Source of the DNA: Casuarius casuarius
Taxonomy: Eukaryota > Chordata > Aves > Casuariiformes > Casuariidae
Assembly: GCA_003342895.1 (NCBI GenBank)
Contig: PTFA01000410.1
Location: 217,279-281,278 of the forward strand
Length of the DNA: 64,000 nucleotides
Reading direction: 5' to 3'
Every line of letters starts with the position of its first letter. Positions within the stretch are counted from its first letter, which is position 1. Made by a program: the position numbers and the translations under genes. Below, piece by piece: positions 45,101 through 53,527 of the stretch. The notes below the pieces were generated by a model. It was not told the DNA's origin, did not search any database, and saw only the letters and a list, made by a program, of their open reading frames with translations.

Positions 45101-47454
45101 ATTCCTTTTGATTTCGGGCATTCTGCTGTACAAGAGGGCTGAGATTGCTCAGCTGTTTCGAAGGTAGGTAAAATTCCATTCGTCTTTACACTATTTGGCA
45201 AAACTGAGGCACTTCTAACAATTTCTAAACAAGGTTCCCAGCATTTCAAGGTAATGCAACCAAATGTGCTATGATCTATGAGCAGAGGTTTGTCACAACT
45301 GTCCGTAATGCAGAAAAGGCAGCTAGGGCGCCTAATATTTTTAATGCAGTGTGACATCTTTAAAAGTTTCCCATAGAAATTTTGAAATGAAATGATTTTA
45401 TCTAATTTCAGAATAATTTTTCAGACAGTTCTGCTTTTTCTAAATGGCTCTTTTTTCCAGGCTGTTTATTTTCATTTCTTTACTTTTTACTTTTGTTTTC
45501 GCCTCTATTTACTGAAAAATGCAAACAAAATTTGAAAAAAAAAAAAGAAAGATTGTAAAACAGTGCGTGGAGGATAACCACTCGCTTATCCTTTTGCTGT
45601 TTTGCACATTTGTCCCAGGTCCAAGGGGTTTGTAAGCTTAGCTGAAATAATATGTGGAGGATTGTTCAAATTCCCAAACCAGAAAATGAAAGATGACATC
45701 CCTCTAGATGATCTCTGCGCATCCACATACTTGAGATTTGCTGGGTTAATTTATTCTGCCAAGAAATAGGATAATCACACAGAGGTTTGTTCTGCTCTGT
45801 GCAGCAAGACTGTCTAGCACCCAGTTACCTCATTTATAGCCAGTTTAGTTATCTCTACCCTATGTTATAGACCCCAGAGCAGATATAATAAAATATTTTC
45901 CCCTTAACACAGTGATCTTTCATCTCTCTAGTATGTGTCAATCTTAGGTATAGAGACAGGATTTAACTTATAGTTCTATTTTCTTATTATTTTAAATATC
46001 CATGTCAGAGAACATGATTTCAAAAAAAACACCCAATATTTCCCAAGAGGTACTTATCCATAAACTAGAGCATCTCATTCTGCATGAAAGCACTATCCAA
46101 ATTTCATGTTCACTGAACACTTTTACTTTACATTCTAGATGCCGATTTAGAAGACACAGAAGAAAAAGTAAAACTCCTCCTCCCCCGAAGGAAGTAAGTG
46201 GTGTTCTCCCATCGCCAATTTACAAAAAGGCATTCTTGAAGGATTTTGGAAAAATATAACTTCTCAGTAACATCTTTTTCCTTTCTCAGTAAATCTTGCT
46301 CTCCCAGTTCTTTCAGTGCAAGCTGAAAACAGCTAGTGAAAACACATCCGAAGCAGCACATACTTAGCAGCACACCTGCAGAAAATAGCTCTGTTTCAGG
46401 TCAAAAGACTGTCCAGTGTAAAAATACCAGGTTCATATAAATAAGAGCGGCTAAGGTCTCAGGTGGAGCCGTATGGGCAGGGATCAGCAGTCCAGGTGTG
46501 GAACCACAGGGCCCAGAAAAGAGCACTGCGGGCAGAAACGCGTGGATTTCAGGGAAAAAACGGATGACTTGGGTTGCTTGAAGAGATGGCTGAGGGGATT
46601 TTTGATAGTGATGCTCAAATCCATCCAAAGTAACCACAATTCAGACACTGCTTTTCACATTTATTGTGGACAGAAGAAAAAGTGATGAGACTAAACTGCA
46701 AGAGATTTGGGCTAGGAAAAAGAGAAAAAAAAAGCGCTGTACTTCTTTTTAAATAGCACTGAAGAGGTCTATGCCATATGTCTGTTTTCACATCTCTGAA
46801 AAGTAAACTTAACCAGACAGACAGGAAAAACTACTGTCTAATTAAAGTATGGCAGTCATTGTCACAAGACGCTGATGATATCAAGTATTCAACATAAAGC
46901 AAAGAAGACTGGTCACTTGAACAGATAACCAGATTCATCTGAGTATTAGCATAACTCACAAAATAAACGAAAGGAGAACAAAAAAGGAAAGTTATGCTAA
47001 GTCTGCCATCTTTGCTGTTAATACATCATGTTGGACTCTAAACAGGTCACAGGAGCCTAGAAGTGATGGATTTGATGAAATCCATGTAAACGAATTCTGC
47101 CGAGGATAGGCAATATGAGAATTTTATGACAATTTTGCAAATGTTATGAACGGGAAAAGCTGTTAAAGACAGAAAACATGTATTAATTAAATATACCAGG
47201 GAAACAGAGACACCAGGGAAGATTAGAAACCACAGCCCAGGGAACAGGAGCAGAGAGAAGTGTATCCTACCAAACAATTCAAATGTTCTAGTGTATATTC
47301 CTTAAAACTGCAAATACTGGACCCTGTACCATTAACACATCCTATATGTTAACAAAATAACCTCTTATTAAATAGAATAAATTGTGATGACCTTAATACT
47401 TTATCTTTTCAGATGAGCCAAGCAGAGGCAGTGGAAAGTCCTTTTGAGGAGTGA
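15122..47454 (+). CDS. ADAM metalloprotease-disintegrin (ADAM20/21/9-like), 21 exons
   Basis: This is a type I membrane metalloprotease-disintegrin. Joining 21 exons gives 753 codons plus stop, with matching phases at every junction. Exons: 15122-15191, 16276-16358, 16912-16976, 17623-17701, 18543-18619, 21813-22008, 26052-26126, 26357-26428, 27005-27174, 29169-29244, 29956-30110, 32934-33102, 35486-35578, 35898-36090, 38192-38297, 39619-39802, 40922-40999, 43363-43474, 45052-45163, 46139-46193, 47413-47454. Domains: signal 1-25, prodomain to about 190 with candidate switch Cys163, protease about 200-395 with [12 protein letters not shown] at 336-347 and Met-turn CIM at 366-368, disintegrin about 415-500 with R469-x6-DLPEY, cysteine-rich 500-645, EGF-like 648-666, membrane span about 695-711, then a 42-residue basic tail with PPPP. 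The zinc and catalytic residues are present, so it should be an active sheddase. The [11 protein letters not shown] block after the EGF module points to the ADAM9/20/21 side of the family. Mammalian ADAM20/21 are single-coding-exon genes; this one is not. No furin motif is visible. The exact orthologue is uncertain. Confidence 0.9.
15230..15690 (+). repeat. Degenerate minisatellite in ADAM intron 1
   Basis: A unit of about 14-15 bases resembling GGGGACATGGGCTGG recurs many times with drift (GGGGATGTGGG, GGGACGTGGGCT). It is G-rich on the plus strand and begins about 40 bases after the exon 1 donor. Confidence 0.8.
16276..16358 (+). CDS. ADAM exon 2: start of prodomain
   Basis: The acceptor TTCTTCTAG is good; the donor AAAG|GTCATT is weak. 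The peptide includes [15 protein letters not shown], typical of the N-terminal ADAM prodomain. Phase 1 in, phase 0 out. The 3' boundary is the less sure end. Confidence 0.7.
16912..16976 (+). CDS. ADAM exon 3: prodomain
   Basis: Encodes [20 protein letters not shown], the conserved VSY...HIVHL block of reprolysin prodomains. Acceptor TGGTTTAG, donor AA|GTAAGT. Phase 0 in, phase 2 out. Confidence 0.88.
17623..17701 (+). CDS. ADAM exon 4: prodomain
   Basis: Encodes [16 protein letters not shown] and onward; the FPVFTY-like block is characteristic of the family. Acceptor CTGATTTTCAG, donor CAG|GTAAGT. Phase 2 in, phase 0 out. Confidence 0.9.
18543..18619 (+). CDS. ADAM exon 5: prodomain CYY block
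   Basis: Encodes [20 protein letters not shown] then TCFGI, the classic CYY-G-VE...S-V-LSTC-G prodomain signature. Acceptor CCTTGCAG, donor CAG|GTACTA. Phase 0 in, phase 2 out. Confidence 0.93.
18620..21812 (+). other. ADAM intron 5, no feature recognised
   Basis: A 3.2-kb AT-rich intron. Open frames at 19402-19921 and 19972-20480 on either strand have no family signature and no supporting splice sites. No transposon was recognised. Confidence 0.5.
21813..22008 (+). CDS. ADAM exon 6: end of prodomain
   Basis: Encodes [15 protein letters not shown], then candidate switch cysteine 163 in PPHLCHV, then an acidic stretch to the donor GAA|GTAAGA. The open frame continues to 22155 but that part is intron. 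Phase 2 in, phase 0 out. No R-x-(K/R)-R site is present. Confidence 0.88.
23161..23372 (-). mobile_element. CR1 LINE 3' fragment (intron 6)
   Basis: The plus strand reads AGGTTGGAAGGGATTTTGGA, then GTCCAACCTCCTGCTC and CTCCAAGGATAGAGACTGCA, the reverse complement of an avian CR1 3' end. Diverged and 5'-truncated. Confidence 0.85.
26052..26126 (+). CDS. ADAM exon 7: prodomain/protease junction
   Basis: Encodes [20 protein letters not shown] then [13 protein letters not shown] is the first beta strand of the reprolysin domain. Acceptor CACTTCCAG, donor CTG|GTAAGT. Phase 0 both ends. Confidence 0.9.
26357..26428 (+). CDS. ADAM exon 8: protease domain
   Basis: Encodes [20 protein letters not shown] then ILNT, a helix typical of ADAM proteases with a possible N-glycosylation site (NET). 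Acceptor CCCTTTCAG, donor ACG|GTGAGT. Phase 0 both ends. Confidence 0.9.
27005..27174 (+). CDS. ADAM exon 9: protease domain, GC-rich
   Basis: Encodes [20 protein letters not shown] and onward through [17 protein letters not shown]; the AVEMWN block matches the family's GLEIWN. Acceptor CCACTTCCAG, donor CT|GTAAGA. Phase 0 in, phase 2 out. The codons are strikingly G/C-ending compared with neighbouring exons. Confidence 0.93.
27270..27760 (+). repeat. Cluster of short local duplications in ADAM intron 9
   Basis: GGATTTTAAGTAGGTAG then YCTATTAGTCTAT occurs at about 27420 and 27504. CTACTCATTTTT occurs twice near 27600-27640, AATCACCTATTT twice near 27736, and TTTTTAACC several times at 27280-27330. 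This is local slippage-type duplication, not a known transposon. Confidence 0.6.
28300..28880. other. GC-richer block in ADAM intron 9, origin unknown
   Basis: A roughly 580-base block, clearly richer in GC than the AT-rich intron around it, with a TATA-like CTTATAAACC at about 28553. It might be an old solo LTR or another insertion, but I found no terminal repeats and no family match. Open frames on both strands look compositional. Confidence 0.3.
29169..29244 (+). CDS. ADAM exon 10: protease domain
   Basis: Encodes [20 protein letters not shown] then MGVVS, matching the G-x-T-x-GLAYVGT-C region. Acceptor CTGCTACAG, donor TCG|GTAAGG. Phase 2 in, phase 0 out. Confidence 0.92.
29956..30110 (+). 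CDS. ADAM exon 11: catalytic zinc site
   Basis: Carries [12 protein letters not shown] (residues 336-347): three zinc histidines, catalytic Glu337 and the structural Gly. It also carries the Met-turn GCIM. Acceptor CACATGCAG, donor GGG|GTAAGT. Phase 0 in, phase 2 out. Confidence 0.97.
30405..30495 (+). mobile_element. CR1 LINE 3' tail fragment (intron 11)
   Basis: Contains GGGGTCCTTTCCAACCTCAA then TGATCCAACGAT, matching the sense-strand CR1 3' end, whose terminal 8-base repeat has decayed. Confidence 0.65.
30500..32900 (+). other. ADAM intron 11, no further feature recognised
   Basis: About 2.4 kb of AT-rich intron with only short open frames and no clear transposon or exon. Confidence 0.5.
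32934..33102 (+). CDS. ADAM exon 12: end of protease, start of disintegrin
   Basis: Encodes [16 protein letters not shown], then [18 protein letters not shown], the standard entry into the disintegrin domain. Acceptor TTTCCTACAG, donor GAG|GTTAGT. Phase 2 in, phase 0 out. Confidence 0.95.
34100..34560 (-). repeat. Possible solo LTR-like insertion (intron 12)
   Basis: The block has a CA dinucleotide run (about 34176-34192). On the minus strand a C/T-rich segment near 34205-34260 resembles avian retroviral LTR ends. I could not find TG...CA termini or a target-site duplication, so this is tentative. Confidence 0.25.
35486..35578 (+). CDS. ADAM exon 13: disintegrin domain
   Basis: A cysteine-dense segment, [20 protein letters not shown] then [11 protein letters not shown], with the expected disintegrin cysteine spacing. 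Acceptor TTCTTCCAG, donor CAG|GTAAGT. Phase 0 both ends. Confidence 0.95.
35898..36090 (+). CDS. ADAM exon 14: disintegrin loop, cysteine-rich start
   Basis: Contains [20 protein letters not shown] (the disintegrin loop) and [16 protein letters not shown]. Acceptor TTTTTTATAG. The donor is AAAG|GCAAGC, a GC donor rather than GT; the next exon joins in frame (phase 1). Confidence 0.93.
36735..36870 (-). mobile_element. Old CR1 LINE fragment (intron 14)
   Basis: The plus strand reads AGAATTACAGAAAAGGTTTG then GGATTTCAGGAGGTCTTCAA, resembling the reverse complement of a CR1 3' end. Diverged. Confidence 0.45.
37260..37690 (+). mobile_element. Old CR1 LINE 3' segment (intron 14)
   Basis: Words such as AAGGCTGAGGGGGATGTGAT, CTTGCTGCCACATGAGGTTG and AGAAGGACTTGACAAACTCA match the 3' untranslated region of ancient CR1 elements in sense orientation. 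No coding frame remains. Confidence 0.6.
38192..38297 (+). CDS. ADAM exon 15: cysteine-rich domain
   Basis: Encodes [20 protein letters not shown] then [12 protein letters not shown], matching the CF-EVN-RGD-FGNCG block, with Cys544 where the family usually has Phe. Acceptor GTTCTGCAG after the GC-donor intron, donor GA|GTAAGT. Phase 1 in, phase 2 out. Confidence 0.93.
38300..39610 (+). other. ADAM intron 15, no feature recognised
   Basis: 1.3 kb of intron with only short open frames; nothing recognised. Confidence 0.5.
39619..39802 (+). CDS. ADAM exon 16: cysteine-rich domain
   Basis: Encodes [16 protein letters not shown] and CWGLEFHLP followed by [10 protein letters not shown], the standard ADAM cysteine-rich core. 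Acceptor CTACCTCAG, donor AAG|GTACCC. Phase 2 in, phase 0 out. Confidence 0.95.
40922..40999 (+). CDS. ADAM exon 17: end of cysteine-rich domain
   Basis: Encodes [20 protein letters not shown] then KCSGRG, leading into the EGF-like module. Acceptor TTTTTGCAG, donor GGG|GTAAGT. Phase 0 both ends. Confidence 0.95.
41487..41625 (+). other. Candidate cassette exon in ADAM intron 17
   Basis: A 139-base segment open in the gene's frame, between a good acceptor (TTTCACTTGCAG) and a good donor (ACCA|GTAAGA). It encodes 46 residues with three cysteines (in the stretches KGCVG and GRCAITCP). The peptide matches no domain I know. Inclusion would shift exon 18 into a stop after four codons. This is inference only; it could be a chance open segment. 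Confidence 0.25.
43363..43474 (+). CDS. ADAM exon 18: EGF-like module
   Basis: Encodes [19 protein letters not shown] then [13 protein letters not shown], the hallmark of the ADAM9/20/21 side of the family. Acceptor TCTCTTTTAG, donor GACC|GTAAGT. Phase 0 in, phase 1 out. Confidence 0.96.
44643..44832 (-). mobile_element. CR1 LINE 3' fragment with internal 17-bp triplication
   Basis: The plus strand reads AGAATCACAAAATCACAGAA, then GGAAGGGACCTCTGGAGATC and TCCAGCCCCC, the reverse complement of a recent avian CR1 end. A 17-base unit AGTAGGGTTTTGTGTCC is present three times at 44749-44799, the last copy diverged. Confidence 0.9.
45052..45163 (+). CDS. ADAM exon 19: transmembrane segment
   Basis: Encodes [20 protein letters not shown], a single membrane span with a basic stop-transfer end. 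Acceptor: a TCTC run then ATTCAAG; donor CGAAG|GTAGGT. Phase 1 in, phase 2 out. Confidence 0.93.
46139..46193 (+). CDS. ADAM exon 20: basic, proline-rich cytoplasmic tail
   Basis: Encodes [18 protein letters not shown]. The basic run fits a juxtamembrane tail, and PPPP is a minimal SH3-ligand-like core. Acceptor TACATTCTAG, donor GAA|GTAAGT. Phase 2 in, phase 0 out. Confidence 0.85.
47413..47454 (+). CDS. ADAM exon 21: C-terminus and stop
   Basis: Encodes [13 protein letters not shown] then TGA. Acceptor TTATCTTTTCAG. The AATAAA that follows at 47638 supports this as the last exon. Confidence 0.82.
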   Translation: MSQAEAVESPFEE

Positions 47455-47637
47455 GCCAGAGCAGTGCCTCTTTCCAGGACACAAGACCCTGGAGGGTTGA
47501 AAATAGCCTGCAGAGTGCTTTGAGAGCAGCCTCCTGCACCACCGGCTCTGCGGGAACCGTGGGAAGCCACGCTTTCCAAATCTCTCGTGTTAGTTTTGTT
47601 TCTGTTCAGCTTTAGATGACAACGTTACCTTCACTGA

Positions 47638-47643
47638 AATAAA
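47638..47643 (+). terminator. Poly(A) signal of the ADAM gene
   Basis: Canonical AATAAA 184 bases after the ADAM stop codon, followed by a T-rich stretch (TTTTTTTG, about 47659) suited to cleavage-factor binding. Confidence 0.8.
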
Positions 47644-47699
47644 CAGCTTTTCCTCCTTTTTTTGTTTACTACAAAATCTATCTTCCTGTTTTCCGGAAG

Positions 47700-50600
47700 G
47701 AGGCTGGATTTCTCCAAGGGTTCCCACCTCTGTTCCCTAAGTGTTTTATGCCTGACCTGGTAACAGTCTGGACTGTCACTTTATGGGCCTTGCAAACTCT
47801 CCGGCAGGCACAAGGAAGGGCATATCTTGACCTTTGTATTTTTTAGGCTGAGTGTTGTAATTTGTGAGTCTAGAGCAACTGACTGCATGCACACAACCCT
47901 GAAAATCCTCCTGTCTGGAGATTGCACCTCCCTGTTCCCTCCTGCCTGCTTCTTGCAGATGGACCCAGCACCAACACTGGAGAACATATGAAAGAAAGAG
48001 AAGCTGCATCATTTCTTTGACTTCTTATATATAAAAGGACCAACCAAACCAAAAAAAAAAAAAAAAATTGTGTGTCTGTTTGAAACACTCATCCATGAAC
48101 ACATTGAACCATACAGCTGCTTTGTATGGGCCTGGATTTCAGAGTCATGGCAGAGGACGAGGTTTGATGGGCTCTTCGGCCATAGACATGTTCACAAGGT
48201 CTTCTGTGTTCAAAAGCTGAATGACAACAAAAAATGGGGAAAAAAAGTTGTATCTGCACTTCAGCTACAAAGACACTGTTTTCCATAAAAGATCAAACAG
48301 AGAGTCCAGAGATTCTTGGCAGCAATTCCCTTTCCAACTTACTTTTAGCTCATCTTCTCCTAAAGAGCATGGAAGATGCCTTTAGCTCAAAACAGCTAAC
48401 TCCAAGACTTAGTCTTGAAGAAGTGGTTACAGGCATCAGATAGAAACTGCTTTTGATTTCTCTGGCACTGTCTGGGCCAGAATGAAATACTCTTTCTCAA
48501 TCTCAAACTTGATCTCCTCTTATCTGAAGACATTGGAGCAAGTGAAACAATGGAAAGCAAATACTAGCTACTCTCATCTACATTCAGAGATGTCAGACAC
48601 ATCTAGTCCCAGAAGCCTTAGTTACAGCTCCTCAGACCATTTTGTCTTAGACATCATCTCTGTGAGATACACTAGACTGTCTCAGAATGTGCTTATTTAC
48701 CATTCTCCTTCTCCATGTGTCTATAGGGAACTCTGTGGTGACGAATTACAACAGAATACAATGGACTCACTTCTGCGTCTTGGAGAAATACAGATGCCTC
48801 CCTCATTTAGGGTGAATGGATTTTTTTCTACATCGGGGACTGGCATCTAACACAAAACTGAGTAGGTCTGTGCCTCCATCCATAAAATCAGGAATGATAA
48901 CCTCAGCCTTCACTAATTTCATTCTTAGATAGATTCTGAGCAATCCATTTTCAAAAGCTCACCCACCATACAAAAAAGTCTCTGAAAATCCATCTAGTAA
49001 AATTTCTTTGATGAACTCTGTGTTTTACCTCTAGTCTTTCACTAGCTCCGAGAGTTTTCAGCAAGCTTTCAGCAGTAGTAGTCACTGATCCCAGCAGACT
49101 GTAATATGGCCATACCTCGGTAACTGGTTAACTGAAGAAAAACTGCAAAGCAGTATCATTTTCTGCATCTCTACGTAGGAAAATGCTGACATCAGACAAC
49201 CCCACACTCGCATGGACTGCCCTTTTACCCAGACTCTCTTCCACTCTTGAGTTACCCCATAAACAGCTAGACCTGAAGAGCTGCTCATGACGCTTTCGTA
49301 GTGTTTATCCCTAGCGGACAACCCAGTGCCTTGCTATTCCGCTTGTGAGCTTCAAGAGCCAACAGACAGTTTTGCAGAGCAGACTTGCAGCCTTTATTCA
49401 GGCAACACCGCCAGTATCTTCCTATCCACGGGGTCACTGCTTCAAGGGAACCAAAATGGGAACGGGTATGGACCACACTTCTATCACTAAAGAAAGGGTA
49501 ACTTTCCCTGAAACAGCTATGCTTTTTGAGGACTCTCATCCTTGTATACCCCACTACTGAACAGCAGCAGATGGGAAGGAGAACTATTTCACCCTATGAG
49601 TTTTTGGGGAAGGACGATGGCATACAGGACTTGACCTCCTGAGAGGTGTCTACCCCAGAGGCGGACCACGTGAGGAAACCCTACCTCAAAGCATGGTAAG
49701 CTCTTTCTTCTTCTGAACTTCTCCACATGAATGACGGCTGCTGCTCTGGGCAGTGCTGGCATCCGAGAGGAACACCTTGTTTTTTCCCCAATGCACACTG
49801 AAAAAGTGAAATGGGAACATGTCTTCCTCTACTCAGCTTTATTGGGCTGCAATACTGCAAAACCCGTGTCTGCTGTGGTGATCTGCCCTACACAGTAGAT
49901 TATACTGGAGTGCCTTTTCTTTCAATCTGAGCAACATCTAGGGTACAGCAACAGTACTGCGGCTCTGCACATACACACACACGCACCCCATATGGGGATG
50001 GATTTCAGTTTGTGCAGAAGAACTACAGTGAAGTAAGTCCAAATAACGTTCTGCGTCTGTCTCTTTTCAAACTTCTGAGGGTGGCTCAGCTACAGAAATA
50101 GTAACTGGAAATATTATTTTTATCCTTGTGATTAACTGTTGTGTAATGTTCAGACTGAAGACTACTTGGATATCCAGGAATCCAAGTAAGATTTCATTCC
50201 ATTTAAAGAGTGTGTCAGAGTTCTCGTACTCACTATTTCCATTTCTAGCTCCTTCAGTTTCTTTTCCCAACCTACACGTCTACAAGGTTGCCCAAAAACA
50301 GATAAAACACTAAGCATGTGAGCAGAGAGAAGCAACGAAGGCTGTGCCCCAGTCTCCTCCTCCTTGCCAGGCTTTCCGCATGCACAGGTCCTGCTGTAAA
50401 AAACCTACCTCAAACTAATGTTTTTTGGGTGTTCTGAATATATATTGCAAAAACACAGCTTAGACTGCTCCTATTATTCCAGCTCTGGGGCAACCGTTTC
50501 CAAATTTACCCTTTCCTCAGTGTTGAGATTAAAATATTCATTTTCAGGAAAAGATTGTGAAAAAACCCTAAAGGGTTGTTCTTGTCATGCAGATCTCCGT

Positions 50601-53250
50601 ACTTGAAATACAACCTGCATTGTCCATAATATTGGAGGGCTTTTATTCTTTTCTCACACTTCCCAACTTTGCTCCCTTAGTTCACGGGAAAGTTAAAGAG
50701 AAGATAAAATAAAGGGCGAGGATGTGGGGACAAAAGCATTTTCTTGTGTTCTGCTCCACCTGCTATCCACAGTGTCCAGCCATTGCCCTCACTGTTCTGC
50801 TACGTGCTCCCTTTCCGGGAACAGTGGTCATCACCAGGAGATAATTTCCAGACATTTGTCATCACATCCTAAACAAGTCCAGGCAGTTTAGTGGAGTTCA
50901 GGGAGCCAAACCACAGCTCACTGCCAAGTGGAGGCAATCTGGCTCCTGCCCCTTCCCCTGCCTTTTCTCCCTCTCTCTGCTCTCGCGCCCTGCTGTAGGC
51001 TGACCTTGTGCTCATTCGGGCACTTGTCCACCTTAGGCTAGGCTTATGTCCTGCTTTTAATGCACATAGATGAGAATTAAAGGAAGAAAGTGATGAAAGG
51101 CTGACTCCGAGTCGGATGGAAGCCCTGAACCCACTGAGTGCCACATCTTTCTGTGCTCTGAAAAGCAGCTGGTACTGCCACGACTTTGCTTCCCGGCTCA
51201 TCACAGCACACCTCGCGGGTCTCACTGTTCCCAGTGGGAGTCTATCATCCTGCCCACGACTCTGAGAGCAAACCTTTGAGTAGCTGTAGGAATTACTTAA
51301 CTTCCCTAGCCTCAGTTTCCCTTCCCTCTGCAGACTTCCAGAGCAGAGACTGTGATGACTTTTCTCTTAACTGAGCCTCAGCTGAGAATCCATCCTGCTA
51401 GGGATCAAAAGTCACACAACAGGCAGTGGAAATGCCAGAGATGGAGGTGGCAACAGCAACACTTCCATACTGCCGTTGCCTTCTGCTGCCAGTTACTCAA
51501 GGCGAAAAAGCAGTAAATGCTTGCAGTTTGGCTTAACCTGATGTGCAGGAAGACTATTGTGTGGTTACATGCTTCATTAACGGGTAATCACATAACACCT
51601 CCGATTTCAGAGACATTGTAACAAGCACATTCTTTATATCAAAAAACATGGAAGGCATCCCAGTCTGTTTGATTCAGCTTCTTCACAAGATGCTTACTCA
51701 ACATTGTTTACTTTTTAATCACAGTACATAAAAACAATGGGTAAAACAAGGTTCTTCAGATGCTGCAGAGGCAGTGAGCGTATTTCAGACTGCCGAGCTA
51801 TTTTACAAAAAGGGATCAAGAGAATGAAATACTTTTTCCTCTGTACATGATAATTCTTGCCATCCTTTTCCTGAACAGTTGTAATACTAAACTATCTTGA
51901 GGTGCCAAAGCAAAAGGTGTCAGGAACGTAGCTACTGGTGAGGAGAAATACTTTACATGTCTACCAGCTCCAGTTGCTGCCTCCAGAGCAGAGCGCAGCC
52001 ACACGGCTGTCGGCTCCGCTGCATGAAGGAAGAAGTTGGGCTTTCTGCCCTTGTTTTCTCAGCATTTCCTCCTCCATCTCTCGTTTTGCTTTGGCTTCTC
52101 ACTCACTTCCTCTACGCTGACAGCCCTTAAATGGCCCTGAGCGCAGAGATTAGATAGCACAAAGGCCAAAGAACTACTGTCCTCCACAATGTCCTGCCAT
52201 TGCTCCAAGCAGTTCAAAGTCCCCAGGAACGGCCCTACTAAACTGCCCAAAGCATCTTCATTCCTGTCTGACAACTTTTCCAGTTGTCAGTTCTCCCCTG
52301 ACATTGACAGCATGCCGAAAGCTGAGGGAAAAATAAACAGAACTGAACGTCGGATAACACAGGGGACACGGTGCAGAAGAAAAGATTCACATTCAGACGT
52401 AATTCTGCAAAACCAGTCATTTTTCCTCAGAAGTTGTAGGCTGCCACCTTGCAGTGTTAGAGAAAATAGACACAGCTTGCCTCACAGCACCGTGCATGCC
52501 AGCTAAACCCTGGCCAAAAGACAGGAAAGGCATAATATTCTGCATACTCAACAAATTTCAAATTATCACTGCTGATCCTGGAGCATCACTGTTACAGATA
52601 GCGGGCCCACAGCTGGAAACAAGTCAGCAGCACCAATCCTTCATCACTTGATCAAACCTAGGTGTGGAAAAAAAGAGCATACGCGGGTGCAGGCAAAGGT
52701 GCCAAACTGACAGATAAGAGTGGTTATCTCCTCCTGCAAATGTCAGGCCCAGCCCTGTAATCTTGCTTAGTTTCAACAGCATCTTCTTGGGCGGGGGGGG
52801 GACACTGACATCTACGTGAGGATGCACGAGACTTGTCAGCAAAACAGGGAAGCACGCAAGAGTGAGAGGCTGTCAAAAACAAAAAGGGAACTAGTGCGTA
52901 AGCATCATGTTATACAGGGAGGCATAAAGGGAGAAATAAGGCTGAATTTGCAGTTTTTTAAGACTTGGCAGGCTTCTAAATTTATTTTAATGCTGCACTT
53001 GCAGGTGGATGTCGGGGGGGTGCACATAAATCTGCACTATTAATTGCGGTGTATGCACAAATCTGTATGAAGGCTGTGCTGCACCGTTACTTGTGTTTTA
53101 ATGTCTGAACGTTAAACTGAAATGAGTGAGCAGAGAAGATGAAAATACCACGATATGACATGACGGGGCCACGCTTTGGGCGTTTCTCAGCACTCTTTTT
53201 CTGCGCTCATACCCAACCCTGCAGCACGTTTCACACAGCCCGGTCACCAC
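47700..53250. other. Intergenic between ADAM and WDR73, no gene recognised
   Basis: About 5.5 kb with short open frames on both strands, the longest about 120 codons (48482-48850 plus, 50869-51225 minus). None shows a family signature. Poly-A at about 48051-48067 and poly-G at 52793-52801 are simple runs. No intact transposon was recognised. Confidence 0.5.
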
Positions 53251-53380
53251 CGCACTGAGGAGGAACCTGCACAGTAGGGCTATTCCTAAGGGAACAACAC
53301 GCCTTCCCCCCTCGCCCGCCGCCTTTTCCCCTCAGGAAGGCGATTCCCGCCCGCGGCCGCCCCCGCCCGGCCGCAGCCGG

Positions 53381-53400
53381 TTGGAACCGGTTGGAACCGG
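53381..53400. promoter_or_regulatory. Tandem 10-mer creating an AACCGGTT palindrome
   Basis: Two direct copies of TTGGAACCGG create AACCGGTT at 53385-53392, the known consensus of Grainyhead-like transcription factors, about 80-90 bases before the WDR73 ATG. Function is inferred from sequence only. Confidence 0.4.
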
Positions 53401-53471
53401 CCCGGCGCCGCCCGGGGTACGTCACTGCGGCGCGCCGCGTTGCGTCAGTCGCGCGCCGCGCGGGCGTTGCC

Positions 53472-53527
53472 ATGGAGGCGGGCGGCGGCGCGGCGGAGGA
53501 CGAGTGGCTGCTCGAGTCCCTGCGCCT
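53472..53527 (+). CDS. WDR73: WDR73 exon 1
   Basis: Encodes [28 protein letters not shown] is conserved in vertebrate WDR73. Donor CCT|GTGAGT, phase 2. Confidence 0.92.

Noticed and set aside
48482..48850. A 122-codon plus-strand frame between ADAM and WDR73
   Set aside because: Ser-rich, no homology recognised, no promoter or splice evidence.
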